From positions 1-42,086 of IMG/VR virus record IMGVR_UViG_3300034159_000067: a stretch of DNA of 42,086 nt. One strand, written 5' to 3'. The DNA comes from a virus. A model generated the notes under the pieces. The model was given only the letters and a program-made list of their open reading frames with translations, was not told where the DNA came from and did not search any database. How positions within the stretch are numbered: position 1 is the stretch's first letter; each line of letters opens with the position of its first letter. Shown here in pieces: positions 1 through 7,631 of this stretch. Position numbers and translations under genes: made by a program.

Positions 1-115
1 GAGCCTCGTAGTAGGCCCGGACGGGTACCCGAAGCCTCCCGGACGTGCGGGTGCGAACCGCAACGCGCAGGACGCCGCGTCCGTTCGGGCGGCGCTGACA
101 AAAGTCAGCTCCACC
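1..115. other. Left host flank
   Basis: Chromosomal DNA up to the prophage edge. If the prophage is removed, base 115 joins 40344. A minus-strand frame opening with GTG inside the target duplication (reading VELTFVSAARTDAAS) stays open to the window edge, so this may be the 5' end of a host gene reading left; I do not recognise it. A short perfect palindrome, GCTGAC-aaaa-GTCAGC, lies at 94-109. Too little sequence is present to name a product. Confidence 0.5.
111..115. repeat. Target-site duplication, left copy (CCACC)
   Basis: The five bases directly before the TG end of the prophage are CCACC. The same five bases follow the CA end at 40339-40343. A 5-bp duplication is what Mu-family transposases make, so the pair fixes both boundaries. 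Confidence 0.95.
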
Positions 116-255
116 TGTGACGCGCCAGTTCTTATGGCACTTACGGGATCGCCCGGAAAATCCCGGAAGCGTTCGGGAACGTCAATGTTTATCGAGGCTT
201 GGGCGCCTTCACCCGGTCGCCCGCGGTTCGGCCGTCGCGCCAGTTCAAATGGCAC
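116..255. promoter_or_regulatory. Left phage end with transposase sites L1 and L2
   Basis: L1 at 121-140 reads CGCGCCAGTTCTTATGGCAC. L2 at 236-255 reads CGCGCCAGTTCAAATGGCAC and differs from L1 at two positions. Both have the same orientation, and the matching sites at the right end are inverted. L1 lies five bases inside the terminal TGTGA. The sites are spaced 115 bp, comparable with the gap between L1 and L2 in Mu. I infer MuA binding from position and symmetry. Confidence 0.9.
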
Positions 256-305
256 CGGGCGCCGGCCCCGACCGCGAAAGTGGCCGTTTTCCGCGCATCG
301 CCTTC

Positions 306-353
306 CGAACTGGGAATCGAAACGAGCTTCCGCGCCGGCCGATTCCCAGTTCG
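306..353. repeat. 14-bp perfect inverted repeat
   Basis: CGAACTGGGAATCG at 306-319 is followed by its exact reverse complement at 340-353, with a 20-nt loop. The arm is the same motif that recurs in tandem at 417-443. It lies about 135 bp past the MuF stop codon and could fold as a terminator stem for leftward transcription, or bind a dimeric protein. No T-run follows on either strand. Confidence 0.7.
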
Positions 354-416
354 CCGGTTTGCAGGAAATCCCCGTCCAGCACTGACTTCCCCGATTCCGT
401 CGCCGGACCGCCGACC

Positions 417-443
417 CGAACTGGGAAATCGAACTGGGAAATC
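417..443. repeat. Two tandem 13-bp copies of GAACTGGGAAATC
   Basis: GAACTGGGAAATC occupies 418-430 and again 431-443, without spacing. With the inverted pair at 306-353 this makes four copies of one motif within 140 bp, all between L2 and the MuF gene. Confidence 0.75.
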
Positions 444-487
444 CGGAGCCGCCCAAAACGGCCCGCGAAAACGGTTTGAACCCCACT

Positions 488-1258
488 TCAATCACCCCCC
501 AAATCCGGCATCTCGCCGGGCCGATAGGCGAAGCCCGGATCGATTCCGTCGGGCACCTCGATCGTGCGCAGGCTGCCGTCCGATTGCCGCACCTGCCGCT
601 CGACCATGACGGATTCGGGCGCCTGGTCGGCGACGCTCCAGCCGTAGCGGCCAAGGTCGCTGTCGCTGACGCTCATCACTGAGCAATGACAAAACCAGCC
701 GTTCGGCGGGTAGTGCGTCAGCCACCAATCGTCGTCGACCGGCAGGATCAGCCCGTGCCATGCCTGATGTTGTGGCCGCGGATTCTGCTGGCCTTCGAGG
801 TGGACGTAGCGCAGATAGGGCCGCGTCCGCTTGACGCGCTGGATCTGCTCCCAGCGGCCGGCCGCATAGGCGGTCGAGATGTTGGTGTCGAAGATCACGC
901 GCGATCGCCAGCCGCGCGAACCGTTGTAGCTCCAACCGTGTTCTTCGACGATGCGGTCGAAGTCGCCGCGGAAATCCTCGATCGTGAGGCCGTCGTCGAT
1001 CGCCCGCTGCACGGCGTCGTGGAAGTCTTTCACCAGCGCATCGGTCTGCGCGCCCGCGACGGTGAACGCGGCCGAATGTTCGGCCTGCCACAGATCGGTC
1101 CAGGTCGCGGTCGGCATATCGACCTTGCGGCGCAGGAAGTCGATAGCCTCCTGCGGGTCGAGCGAGAACGGCGTCACCTTGGCGTGCAGCGCGATCGCCG
1201 CGCCGCCGCAGCAAGCGCAGACCGAACCGTGCAGCGGCGCGCCGTGAACTCTAAGCAT
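488..1258 (-). CDS. Phage head morphogenesis protein (MuF / Mu gp30 family)
   Basis: Minor head protein of 256 aa that in Mu associates with the portal and DNA-ejection apparatus. The MuF signature lies at about residues 123-194: DTNISTAYAAGRWEQIQ, then an RYVHLEG stretch, HGLILPVDDDWW, and a closing YPPNGWFCHCSV with the paired cysteines. The N-terminus has a CACC motif. It is shorter than Mu gp30 (about 400 aa) because the usual long C-terminal region is absent. Its ATG overlaps the portal stop by 8 nt. It is the last gene of the leftward operon; in Mu the next gene would be the protease, which here lies 20 kb away on the other strand. Confidence 0.9.
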   Translation of the reverse strand: MLRVHGAPLHGSVCACCGGAAIALHAKVTPFSLDPQEAIDFLRRKVDMPTATWTDLWQAEHSAAFTVAGAQTDALVKDFHDAVQRAIDDGLTIEDFRGDFDRIVEEHGWSYNGSRGWRSRVIFDTNISTAYAAGRWEQIQRVKRTRPYLRYVHLEGQQNPRPQHQAWHGLILPVDDDWWLTHYPPNGWFCHCSVMSVSDSDLGRYGWSVADQAPESVMVERQVRQSDGSLRTIEVPDGIDPGFAYRPGEMPDLGGD

Positions 1259-2873
1259 CGCTGAGGTTCGCCCGACCGGTGAGGTTTGCGATCACGCGCG
1301 CCATCCGCATCAGTCCGGCGAGCTGCGCTTCGGCGACGCCGGGCTTCAGCGCGCGCAGCTTGTCTTGCACCTGCTGCAGCGACGTACTGCCCTCGATCAC
1401 CGCGCGCACTTCGTCGATCAGCGCATCGCCGCCCGGCGCGCACAGCTGCGCCGCCTGATCACTCATCGCGGCGATCGGATCGCGCACGTCGTGGAGCTGC
1501 TGCGCGTTCAGCGCCGGCCGCGCCGACGTCGCGCCGAACGACGGATCGAACGCCGAACCGAACGGCGACGCCGGCGCCGGCGCGGTCAGCAGCTCGGCGC
1601 CGGCCGCCGGAATCGGAATGCCCAAGAGATCGTTCGCCCAGCTCTTCTCGACCTGCAGGCCCATCGGTGCCAGCCGCACGATGCCGTCGATGATCTGTGA
1701 AACGTTCTTGCTATCAGGCCGGCCGATGCGCAGCCGCGGATAGGCTTTCTGCGGGCCGAATTCGAGCTGGACCCACGCCTGCACCAAGTCGCGGTTGAGG
1801 ATCGCGCTCAACGCCTTGGCGTCGGCGGCCTCGATATCCTCCTGCACCTGCCGGTGCTCCTGACCGACCGCGTGGCCGCCGGCGATCGCGTCGGTGGTGG
1901 CGGTCTGGCCGAGCACCGCCTTCGACATCTGCTGATCGAGCCAGTCGCAGCGCTCTTTGTAGAGCGCGTGGCTGGCGCCGACATTGCTGCTTTCGATGAA
2001 CTCGATCAGCATCGATTCCGGAATGATCGCCGCGCAGTCGCCGGCGATATTCGCCACCGCGCGAAACAGCGTGTCCTTGTCCTTCTCGCTGCTACCTGCC
2101 GGATATTTGCCGACCCGCACCGGCTGGCCGAAGGTCTGGGTGAACACCGCCCAATCGCGCTGCGTGAAGGCCTTGAACATCCAATGCCAGGCCGCGACCC
2201 GGCCGAGGCCGGAGCGCACCGGCAGGCCGCTCTTGGCGCGGATCACCGCGCTGATGAATTTGAACGCCGGCAGCGGCGCGTAGCCGGCGCCGTTCGGGCC
2301 GGCCGGCGGCAGGCCCTGCGCGAACGCATCCTGATTGACGTCGACGCGCAGCAGCGGCGTGACGCCGTCGCGGATGTCGGGCTTGAACCAGCGCTGGTCG
2401 CGCCGCTCCAGCCGCATCGGCATCCATTGCCCGGTCGAGGTGTCCCAGATGATTTCGGTGAAGCTCCAGCCCTTGCCGATCGCGTCGAGAATATCGAACA
2501 GTTCGCCCTGCAGCTCGTCGCGGCCGAGCCAGGCCTCGATCATGTCGGCATGCGCCTTGCCGTCCGGCGTGTCGTCGGCCGCCTCGATCTGGATATCGAG
2601 CTGCGCCACCGAGCGCTTGCGGGTGCCGAGCACGCCGAGGTAATGCGCGTCGCGCTCCTCGATCTGCTCGCACAGTTCGAAATACTGCACCGGATCGCCC
2701 TGATCCGCCGCGCGCAGGATCGACGCCAGCCGCCGCGGATTGAGCCCGTCGGCCGGATAGTCGGCGAACGGCGAGCGCACGCCGGTGATGGTCGGTCCGG
2801 CGATCTCGGTCGTCAGCACCTCGCGCCGGATCGGCGCGCCGTCAGGACCGTAGAGGATCGGGGCGTCAGCCAT
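1251..2873 (-). CDS. Portal protein (DUF935, Mu gp29 family)
   Basis: Portal of the Mu type, about 540 aa: the dodecameric ring through which DNA enters and leaves the head. Family-like stretches include PADGLNPRRLASILRAADQG near the N-terminus, YLGVLGTRKRSVAQLDI, GKGWSFTEIIWD, and FTQTFGQPVRVGKYPAG in the middle. An in-frame TTG at 2906 exists, but ATG 2873 follows an AAAGGA ribosome-binding sequence at good spacing and begins MADAPILYGPDG, so I prefer it. It lies between the terminase/DUF6197 genes and MuF, the Mu order except for one extra gene. Confidence 0.93.
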   Translation of the reverse strand: MADAPILYGPDGAPIRREVLTTEIAGPTITGVRSPFADYPADGLNPRRLASILRAADQGDPVQYFELCEQIEERDAHYLGVLGTRKRSVAQLDIQIEAADDTPDGKAHADMIEAWLGRDELQGELFDILDAIGKGWSFTEIIWDTSTGQWMPMRLERRDQRWFKPDIRDGVTPLLRVDVNQDAFAQGLPPAGPNGAGYAPLPAFKFISAVIRAKSGLPVRSGLGRVAAWHWMFKAFTQRDWAVFTQTFGQPVRVGKYPAGSSEKDKDTLFRAVANIAGDCAAIIPESMLIEFIESSNVGASHALYKERCDWLDQQMSKAVLGQTATTDAIAGGHAVGQEHRQVQEDIEAADAKALSAILNRDLVQAWVQLEFGPQKAYPRLRIGRPDSKNVSQIIDGIVRLAPMGLQVEKSWANDLLGIPIPAAGAELLTAPAPASPFGSAFDPSFGATSARPALNAQQLHDVRDPIAAMSDQAAQLCAPGGDALIDEVRAVIEGSTSLQQVQDKLRALKPGVAEAQLAGLMRMARVIANLTGRANLSDA

Positions 2874-2902
2874 CACGAGGCATCCTTTGCTATGTCGATT
2901 GC

Positions 2903-3220
2903 TCAATCGAGCGCAGCGAGAACGTCGTCGATCGTCCGCCCTCGCGCATCATTCCAAGCCGTCAGATCGCGGCTGTTGTCGACACCGGCTGCCTCACAAA
3001 GAAAGCCAACTGCCCGTCTGGTAGCGAGAGGGCCACCGAGCACCCGATTTACAAGGGCGTCGTAGACGCAGTGCCATCCAATAAAGCCGTGCTCTCCCTC
3101 GAAACCACGTTCGCCGCCATAAGCACCGGGCTGTCCCCACCCTTCGTCCAGCAACTTTTGTTTCGTTGCAATGAGAACACCTGACGGAGTCCCAAGACTT
3201 TCCTGCGCGGTGGCAATCAC
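2903..3220 (-). CDS. Small DUF6197-like protein
   Basis: A 105-aa protein starting at GTG 3220, which overlaps the terminase TGA (GTGA) and follows GAGAGGTGG. It contains LLDEGWGQPGAYGG, then GFIGWHCVYDALVNR, and ends with LTAWNDARGRTIDDVLAALD. The W-N-D...R-T...D-V-L-A ending and the central GWHCVYDAL (compare CxxGAL) resemble the DUF6197 family, whose function is unknown. It sits between terminase and portal, where Mu has no gene, so it looks like accessory cargo translated with the packaging operon. The family call is from memory of the motif. Confidence 0.7.
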   Translation of the reverse strand: MIATAQESLGTPSGVLIATKQKLLDEGWGQPGAYGGERGFEGEHGFIGWHCVYDALVNRVLGGPLATRRAVGFLCEAAGVDNSRDLTAWNDARGRTIDDVLAALD

Positions 3221-4854
3221 GCTCCACCTCTCAATCCGGCGCCGAGCGGCTGCCGCCACCAATCGCGCGCATTGTCGTCGCTGTCGTCGGGGCCGTCGTT
3301 GGAATCGTCGCGCGCGGAATCGCTGCCGACGCCCCGATAACCGAATTCGACCAGCGCGCCGCGCGTCTGCGCATAGGCCAGCACCAGGGCGACCGCGAAG
3401 TCGCCATGGCGCTTCTTGCCGTCGGTTCCCTTGGTGCGCAGCGGCGGGATCTGCGGCACGCCGCGGATCGTCGTCACGAGCGCGAGATCGTCGAGCAGGT
3501 CGGCGTCGCGCGGCACCCACAGCGCGCCGTCTTCGAGCGCCGCCTTCATCGGGGCGAAATTGTCGAGATACCATTGCGCGGTGAGATGCACTTGCTCGAT
3601 CCGCAAGGCGCCGTATCTCTGCGCCGCGACTTCGGCCAGATACGCGCCGTTGCCGCCGGCATCGAGCTTGCCGCCGATGAAGCGCGGCAGCCGATCGCAG
3701 ATGTAGCGCAGCACCTGCCATTGCTGTTCGAACGGAATGCCGCGCAGCTCGACCACGAACGGCACCGTGCGTTTCGTCGTGGCGCCGATCTCGATCGGCG
3801 CGAACACCGTGAGATCGCCGACGCGGGCGAAGTCCTCGCCGAAGCCGTGCTGGCGGTTCTGGTCGAGCGCCTTCAACAGCGGTTCAAGCGTCGCTTTGCA
3901 CCACGCCTCGATATCGCTCTCGCGCAGCTCCTTGGCTAGATAGGTGAACTCGGCCGGCCGCGTCAGCCGGATCACCGGCGCCTCGAACATCCGTCCCTCG
4001 ATCAGCGGCCGCGGCAGATAGATGCCGCCGCCTTGCGAGGGAATGCAGAACAGTTCTTCGTCGGCGGCGTCGCCGTAGAACGCGATGATGCTGGCGCGCC
4101 ATTGCGCCTCGGCCTCCGGTGACCAGATCTTTCCGGTCACCAGTGCGATCCGCTGATACAGACCGTCTTCGAGCGCTTCGTCGAAGGTCAACCGCATCAG
4201 CGCGCCCGGCCGCCGCCCGGCGCGCATCTCTTGAACCAGCTTGTTGAACTCGTTCTCGTCGCCGAAATGCGTCGAGATCACCAGCACCTTGCCGCCCCAC
4301 ATCAGCAGCGCCAGTGCCGCCTGCAGCAATCCCTTGAGATCGTCGTGGAACGCGGCTTCGTCGACGATCACATAGCCCTGCCGGCCGCGCAGCGAGCGCG
4401 GGCGCGACGACAGCGCGATGATCTCGTAGCCGGACGCGAAGGCGATGCGGAACGCCTTGATGTTGGAATCCGGTTCGCCATCGTCGAACACGAATTCCTC
4501 GACGCCGGCATCGGTGACGGCCTCGTTGAATGACCGTGCCCACATTGCGCAGACGTCGATGAATTCGCGCGCCATGTCGAGATTGTAGCCGATGTACAGC
4601 GTATCCATGCCGCCGGCGCCGCGCGCAGCCGCCGACGTCAGCACCGCATCGGCGCCGGCCGCCCAGGTCACGCCGGTGCGGCGGGACTTTTCCACCACCG
4701 TGAGCGCGTTGACCGCCGTCGTCGACAGCAGTTTCTTCTGGTAGGAGATCAACACGTCCGGAATGCCGCCGGCCTCGATCACCAGCTGCGGACCGGCCTG
4801 CACGCCGGCGCGCCGGATCTCGGCCCATTCGGCTTCGGTGATGGCGCGAGTCAA
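3217..4854 (-). CDS. Terminase large subunit (Mu gp28-like)
   Basis: ATPase/nuclease of 545 aa that packages DNA by the headful mechanism. A Walker A-like EKSRRTGVT lies at residues 55-63 and Walker B YVIVDEA at 161-167. The C-terminal nuclease fold contains KLDAGGNGAYLAE and KRHGDFAVALVLAYA, both typical of gp28. No ATG is available near the start. TTG 4854 overlaps the upstream TGA (TTGA) and has GGAGG seven bases before it, which supports a TTG start. It is separated from gp27 by three accessory genes. Confidence 0.94.
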   Translation of the reverse strand: MTRAITEAEWAEIRRAGVQAGPQLVIEAGGIPDVLISYQKKLLSTTAVNALTVVEKSRRTGVTWAAGADAVLTSAAARGAGGMDTLYIGYNLDMAREFIDVCAMWARSFNEAVTDAGVEEFVFDDGEPDSNIKAFRIAFASGYEIIALSSRPRSLRGRQGYVIVDEAAFHDDLKGLLQAALALLMWGGKVLVISTHFGDENEFNKLVQEMRAGRRPGALMRLTFDEALEDGLYQRIALVTGKIWSPEAEAQWRASIIAFYGDAADEELFCIPSQGGGIYLPRPLIEGRMFEAPVIRLTRPAEFTYLAKELRESDIEAWCKATLEPLLKALDQNRQHGFGEDFARVGDLTVFAPIEIGATTKRTVPFVVELRGIPFEQQWQVLRYICDRLPRFIGGKLDAGGNGAYLAEVAAQRYGALRIEQVHLTAQWYLDNFAPMKAALEDGALWVPRDADLLDDLALVTTIRGVPQIPPLRTKGTDGKKRHGDFAVALVLAYAQTRGALVEFGYRGVGSDSARDDSNDGPDDSDDNARDWWRQPLGAGLRGGA

Positions 4855-5198
4855 AGCCCGACCTCCGCAAGGAAGCCTTCGATCCCCACCGGCCGCTCCG
4901 GCGTCACGAAGTAGCGCTTGATCCGGTCCCAGTTCGCATCGAACCGGGCCTGCATCCGATCGCGCAGCTCGTCGACCTGCGCCGGTTCGATGCTACGTGC
5001 CACAATGCGCTTGGCGATCAGCCGCAGCATTTTCTTTTCGTGCCGGCGCAGCGACCGATGCTTGTTGCGGAACTCACTCGGCAACGCGCGAAAGCATTTG
5101 CCGCAGATGATCTCGTCACCTTCGAACTTCGCCCCGTCAGCCGTTCGCCGGCAGCGCGGATTGATGCACGGGATGCGGTTGGCGCGGGGCGCGGTCAT
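4851..5198 (-). CDS. Small zinc-ribbon-like hypothetical protein
   Basis: A 115-aa basic protein. Residues 10-35 carry two cysteine pairs, CINPRC and CGKC, spaced as in a zinc ribbon, followed by the basic stretch FRNKHRSLRRHEKKMLR. The rest is predicted helical. It is coupled at both ends: its ATG overlaps the ASCH-gene stop and its TGA overlaps the terminase TTG. No family recognised; a nucleic-acid-binding accessory protein is a guess from charge and the cysteine motif. Confidence 0.7.
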   Translation of the reverse strand: MTAPRANRIPCINPRCRRTADGAKFEGDEIICGKCFRALPSEFRNKHRSLRRHEKKMLRLIAKRIVARSIEPAQVDELRDRMQARFDANWDRIKRYFVTPERPVGIEGFLAEVGL

Positions 5199-5695
5199 TC
5201 GTCACCGAACAGCGGCAGCAACGATGCCGCGGCGGCAGCGGATGCTGCAGCATAGTTCGGGTTCATCCACTTCGCCGGCGGCGGCACGATCGCGGTGTCG
5301 GCCGGCTTCCACTTGAAGTAGCCGAGCGCGCCGGACGATGGGATGAAGTCGCACGGCTTCGGATCATCGATCACCAGCCCGCGCGGGCCGACGAACCACG
5401 GGCTCTCGCTGTCCTTCACCACGCCGGTAATCATCACCGAGCCGATGATGCCGCCGCGCAGCAGATCGGCCGGCGCCGGGCACGCGATGCCGATCTCGGA
5501 CGCCATGAAATCGCGGGCGTCTTCGTATTCCTCGCGCGTCATACCCTTCGCGGCGTGGATCGCGCGCCGGCCGGTCAGCGGCAGCATGAATTTGATCGCG
5601 CCGGCCGACCGGTTCTCGTAGGTCTTGCCGGCGTGGATCAGCGCCCAGGCCCAAGGCTGGCGCACCGAGATGGCGAGTTCGGGGAAATCGGTCAC
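5195..5695 (-). CDS. ASCH-domain protein
   Basis: A 166-aa protein. The N-terminal ISVRQPWAWALIHAGKTYENRS is the typical ASCH/PUA-like opening, in which the RQPW and GKxxENR elements line a nucleic-acid or nucleotide-binding groove. RRAIHAAK and GGIIGSVMITGVV follow as in other members. The start is GTG 5695, preceded by AGGA. ASCH proteins bind RNA or modified nucleosides and are common phage cargo. Here it lies between the Acb2-like and zinc-ribbon genes. The C-terminal ~35 residues (A-rich) look unstructured. The domain call is firm; the substrate is unknown. Confidence 0.85.
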   Translation of the reverse strand: MTDFPELAISVRQPWAWALIHAGKTYENRSAGAIKFMLPLTGRRAIHAAKGMTREEYEDARDFMASEIGIACPAPADLLRGGIIGSVMITGVVKDSESPWFVGPRGLVIDDPKPCDFIPSSGALGYFKWKPADTAIVPPPAKWMNPNYAAASAAAAASLLPLFGDE

Positions 5696-5722
5696 GGTCC
5701 TGAGTCCGTTTCGGTGAGAGTG

Positions 5723-5965
5723 TTACGCGGTGATCGACTTGACGGCCCACATCACCGCTTCCTCGATCTTCGTCTTGGCGATCGAGATCTCGCGGCTAGC
5801 GCCCAGACCGTCGAGCAAGGCGAGGAAGTCCGCGCCGGAGTCCTTGACCTTCAGCATCATTGCCTTCTCGTCTTCCGTGAGAACGCGGTACTGATGTCGA
5901 ACCGAATTATTGGCGGTGCGATCATCACTCTCGGATTTGACAAGAACCGTGTGGTAACTGCTCAT
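5723..5965 (-). CDS. Acb2/Tad1 hairpin-domain protein, putative anti-CBASS cyclic-nucleotide sponge
   Basis: An 80-aa protein. Residues 26-44 (YRVLTEDEKAMMLKVKDSG) and 57-79 (SREISIAKTKIEEAVMWAVK plus SIT) form two helices whose pattern (Y-R-x-L-x-x-x-E, I/VK-x-x-G, then S-R-E-x-S-I-A-x-T-K-x-E-E-A-V-M-W-A-V-K) matches my memory of the Acb2/Tad1 hairpin family. Acb2 binds cyclic di- and trinucleotides and blocks CBASS signalling. Members are known from Mu-like Pseudomonas phages. The ATG overlaps the gp27 stop (ATGA), so it is translated with the packaging genes. The family assignment rests on motif recognition; sponge activity is inference. Confidence 0.75.
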   Translation of the reverse strand: MSSYHTVLVKSESDDRTANNSVRHQYRVLTEDEKAMMLKVKDSGADFLALLDGLGASREISIAKTKIEEAVMWAVKSITA

Positions 5966-6594
5966 GCCTTCGCTCCCTTGCTGGTGTCGATGCCGAGGAT
6001 CTTCGCCTTGATGGCGTCGACGGTTTCGGCGGTGAGGCCCTTGGTCTTGGCGACCTGGTCGATCGCCTTCGTGGCCTTGCTGTTCAGCTCGGCCTCGATC
6101 TTGCGGCGGCCGTCGGCGCTGATGCGTTTCGCAGTCTCGGCTGCGGCGAGCGCGCGGGCGGTCATCATCAGCATTTCGGCGGTGTCGCCGTCGGCCTTCA
6201 GCTCTTCGGCGTTGCCGAGCATTTCGCTGATCAGCGTCTTGATCGTCTCCGCCACCATCAGAGTCAGCGAGTTGTCGCCGGCTTCATCCAGCTTTGGCGC
6301 GATCACCGCGGCGATCTCGCGGGTCTCCTCCAGCCGCCGCGACAGAATCGCGATGCGGATCGCGGTGCGGTTGAACGCCGAGCGCGATATCGTCGGCGGA
6401 TCGGTGATGCCCTGTTCGAACGCCGCGACCTTCAAACGGCCGTTGAAGCCGTCGAGGATTTCGAGCTGGGTGAGCTTGCGCTCCTTGAGCTGCTCGAACG
6501 CCCACAGCTTCGCCTCGTCGGCCCATTCCGGCAGCTTGTCGAGTTCGGACAGCCGGCCGCGCTTTGCCTTCGGTGCTCGCTTGCCCGCCGCCAT
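5962..6594 (-). CDS. Terminase small subunit (DUF3486, Mu gp27-like)
   Basis: A 210-aa protein of the DUF3486 family, thought to be the DNA-recognition subunit of the Mu terminase. Basic N-terminus (KRAPKAKRGRLSELDKLPEW), then WAFEQLKERKLTQLEILDGF with N-x-x-L, and ISRSAFNRTAIR, the family's helix-turn-helix-like core. A long helical, coiled-coil-like C-terminus follows. It lies just downstream of the ArsR-like gene (4-nt gap), as in Mu-like operons. Confidence 0.92.
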   Translation of the reverse strand: MAAGKRAPKAKRGRLSELDKLPEWADEAKLWAFEQLKERKLTQLEILDGFNGRLKVAAFEQGITDPPTISRSAFNRTAIRIAILSRRLEETREIAAVIAPKLDEAGDNSLTLMVAETIKTLISEMLGNAEELKADGDTAEMLMMTARALAAAETAKRISADGRRKIEAELNSKATKAIDQVAKTKGLTAETVDAIKAKILGIDTSKGAKA

Positions 6595-6598
6595 CGGA

Positions 6599-6892
6599 TC
6601 AGCTTTCCGGCGGCGACGGCCGCTTCACGCCCTCGATCACCAGCCGGCGCTCGACATGCTCGACGCCCTTCGCCTGCAGCCGCGCAACGATGACGCTGCC
6701 ACCGGAGACGCACGTCACGGCGCCCAGGCGCTCAAGATAGCGCAGCTCCTCGTGAACCCACTCGCGCGGCCGGGCGATACCCCAGGCTTCGAGGTGTTGC
6801 TGCAGCAGCGAGCTGTTCAGCGTGTAGTTGGTCTCGTCGTGCAGCGCCCGAAGCATGACGAGGCGCGCGTCCTCGCGAATAATGTCCCGCAT
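6599..6892 (-). CDS. Small winged-helix phage protein (VpaChn25_0724-like)
   Basis: A 97-aa protein beginning MRDIIREDARLVMLRALHDE. The helical core with LNSSLLQQHLEAWG, then REWVHEELRYLERLGAV and a beta hairpin (VIVARLQAKG), has the shape of an ArsR-like winged helix. Similar proteins are found next to gp27 in many Mu-like phages. ATG 6892 coincides with the last base of the upstream stop. The role is probably DNA binding during packaging or late regulation, unproven. Confidence 0.8.
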   Translation of the reverse strand: MRDIIREDARLVMLRALHDETNYTLNSSLLQQHLEAWGIARPREWVHEELRYLERLGAVTCVSGGSVIVARLQAKGVEHVERRLVIEGVKRPSPPES

Positions 6893-7287
6893 CAGCTCAT
6901 CACCTTTTCCATCACGACTTCCTGCCACCGATCCGCGATTGCGGCGATCGGCTTGATCTTCTCGGTCAACCCGCGCATCTCGCCTCGCATTTCGCTGATC
7001 GAGACTTCGAGACGGTGGGTCGTATCCTTGTCGGGCAGATGCCTCATATCGTTTTCGACGATCGTGACGCGGTCCTCGACGAGATCGATCTTCCCGGCCA
7101 GAACACCGACCTGCTCGCGAGAGGCCTTCGCCTCGATCCACGTTTTCAACGACTCGTGCCCGGTCTCCAGCTTTTCGATCTTCTTGTCGGTCGCCTTCGA
7201 TCGGTTGGTGCTGATCGCGTACCAGAGCGTCGCCGCCGACATCACGATTGCGACCCACGGCGCAATTTCTGAAAGGACGATCGTCAT
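6892..7287 (-). CDS. DUF2730-like membrane protein (Mu gp25/26 position)
   Basis: A 131-aa protein with one N-terminal membrane segment (residues 5-24, IAPWVAIVMSAATLWYAIS) followed by a long charged helical region (about 30-125) with heptad-like spacing. This architecture is typical of the DUF2730 proteins between lysis and terminase genes in Mu-like phages. I chose the ATG at 7287 rather than upstream codons because translation there begins directly with the membrane segment. Function unknown. Confidence 0.82.
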   Translation of the reverse strand: MTIVLSEIAPWVAIVMSAATLWYAISTNRSKATDKKIEKLETGHESLKTWIEAKASREQVGVLAGKIDLVEDRVTIVENDMRHLPDKDTTHRLEVSISEMRGEMRGLTEKIKPIAAIADRWQEVVMEKVMS

Positions 7288-7289
7288 CG

Positions 7290-7631
7290 TCACTTCCCCT
7301 TCGCCAGGCGCTCGCGCTGGCCGGCCTGGCACTCCCGCGTCGCGTCGATGTTGCCGTTGGCCTCGCCGAGCGCGACCGCGTATTGACCGATCACCCGCCA
7401 CGGGTCCGGCTTGGCGCCGAGCTGCGGATCGTCGACATTGCGCGCGAGGTTTTCGCAGTCGCGCGGGATCTGCACGCCGTTACGCCCGGCCGGCGGTGGC
7501 GGATCGCCGCTGGAGGTGACGCAGCCAATCACGATAACCGGGAGGAGGAATGCACTTGCGCACGACGCGAGTTCCCTTCTCAGCCGGCAGCTTGCGCTCG
7601 CCGTCGCAGCCGAATTTTTCGCAATACCCAT
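7290..7631 (-). CDS. Rz1-like outer-membrane spanin lipoprotein
   Basis: Lipoprotein encoded partly inside the Rz-like gene in another frame (overlap 7480-7631). The N-terminus has a basic RLRREL, a hydrophobic stretch and a lipobox ending VIVIGC, followed by SSGDPPPP; proline-rich tails are usual in Rz1. The mature part is longer than lambda Rz1 and holds two further cysteines. The start is uncertain: ATG 7631 gives a long n-region, and a later alternative start is possible. With the Rz-like protein it should bridge the envelope in the final step of lysis. Confidence 0.75.
   Translation of the reverse strand: MGIAKNSAATASASCRLRRELASCASAFLLPVIVIGCVTSSGDPPPPAGRNGVQIPRDCENLARNVDDPQLGAKPDPWRVIGQYAVALGEANGNIDATRECQAGQRERLAKGK

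Larger units (their letters stand above)
256..487. other. Non-coding left terminal region
   Basis: This stretch lies between L2 and the end of the MuF gene. It holds no gene I can support. It contains four copies of a GAACTGGGAA(A)TC motif, listed separately, that could serve as a terminator for the leftward operon, as further protein-binding sites, or both. Confidence 0.6.

Noticed and set aside
306-443. A CRISPR array from the repeated GAACTGGGAAATC motif
   Set aside because: Only four 12-14-bp copies in mixed orientation, two directly adjacent, no regular spacers and no cas genes.
5555-7519. A 654-codon open frame on the plus strand
   Set aside because: It lies antisense to the ASCH, Acb2-like, gp27 and DUF2730 genes, which have clear families, overlaps and start signals. 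Long antisense frames are common in DNA this GC-rich, and the translation is low-complexity and arginine-rich.
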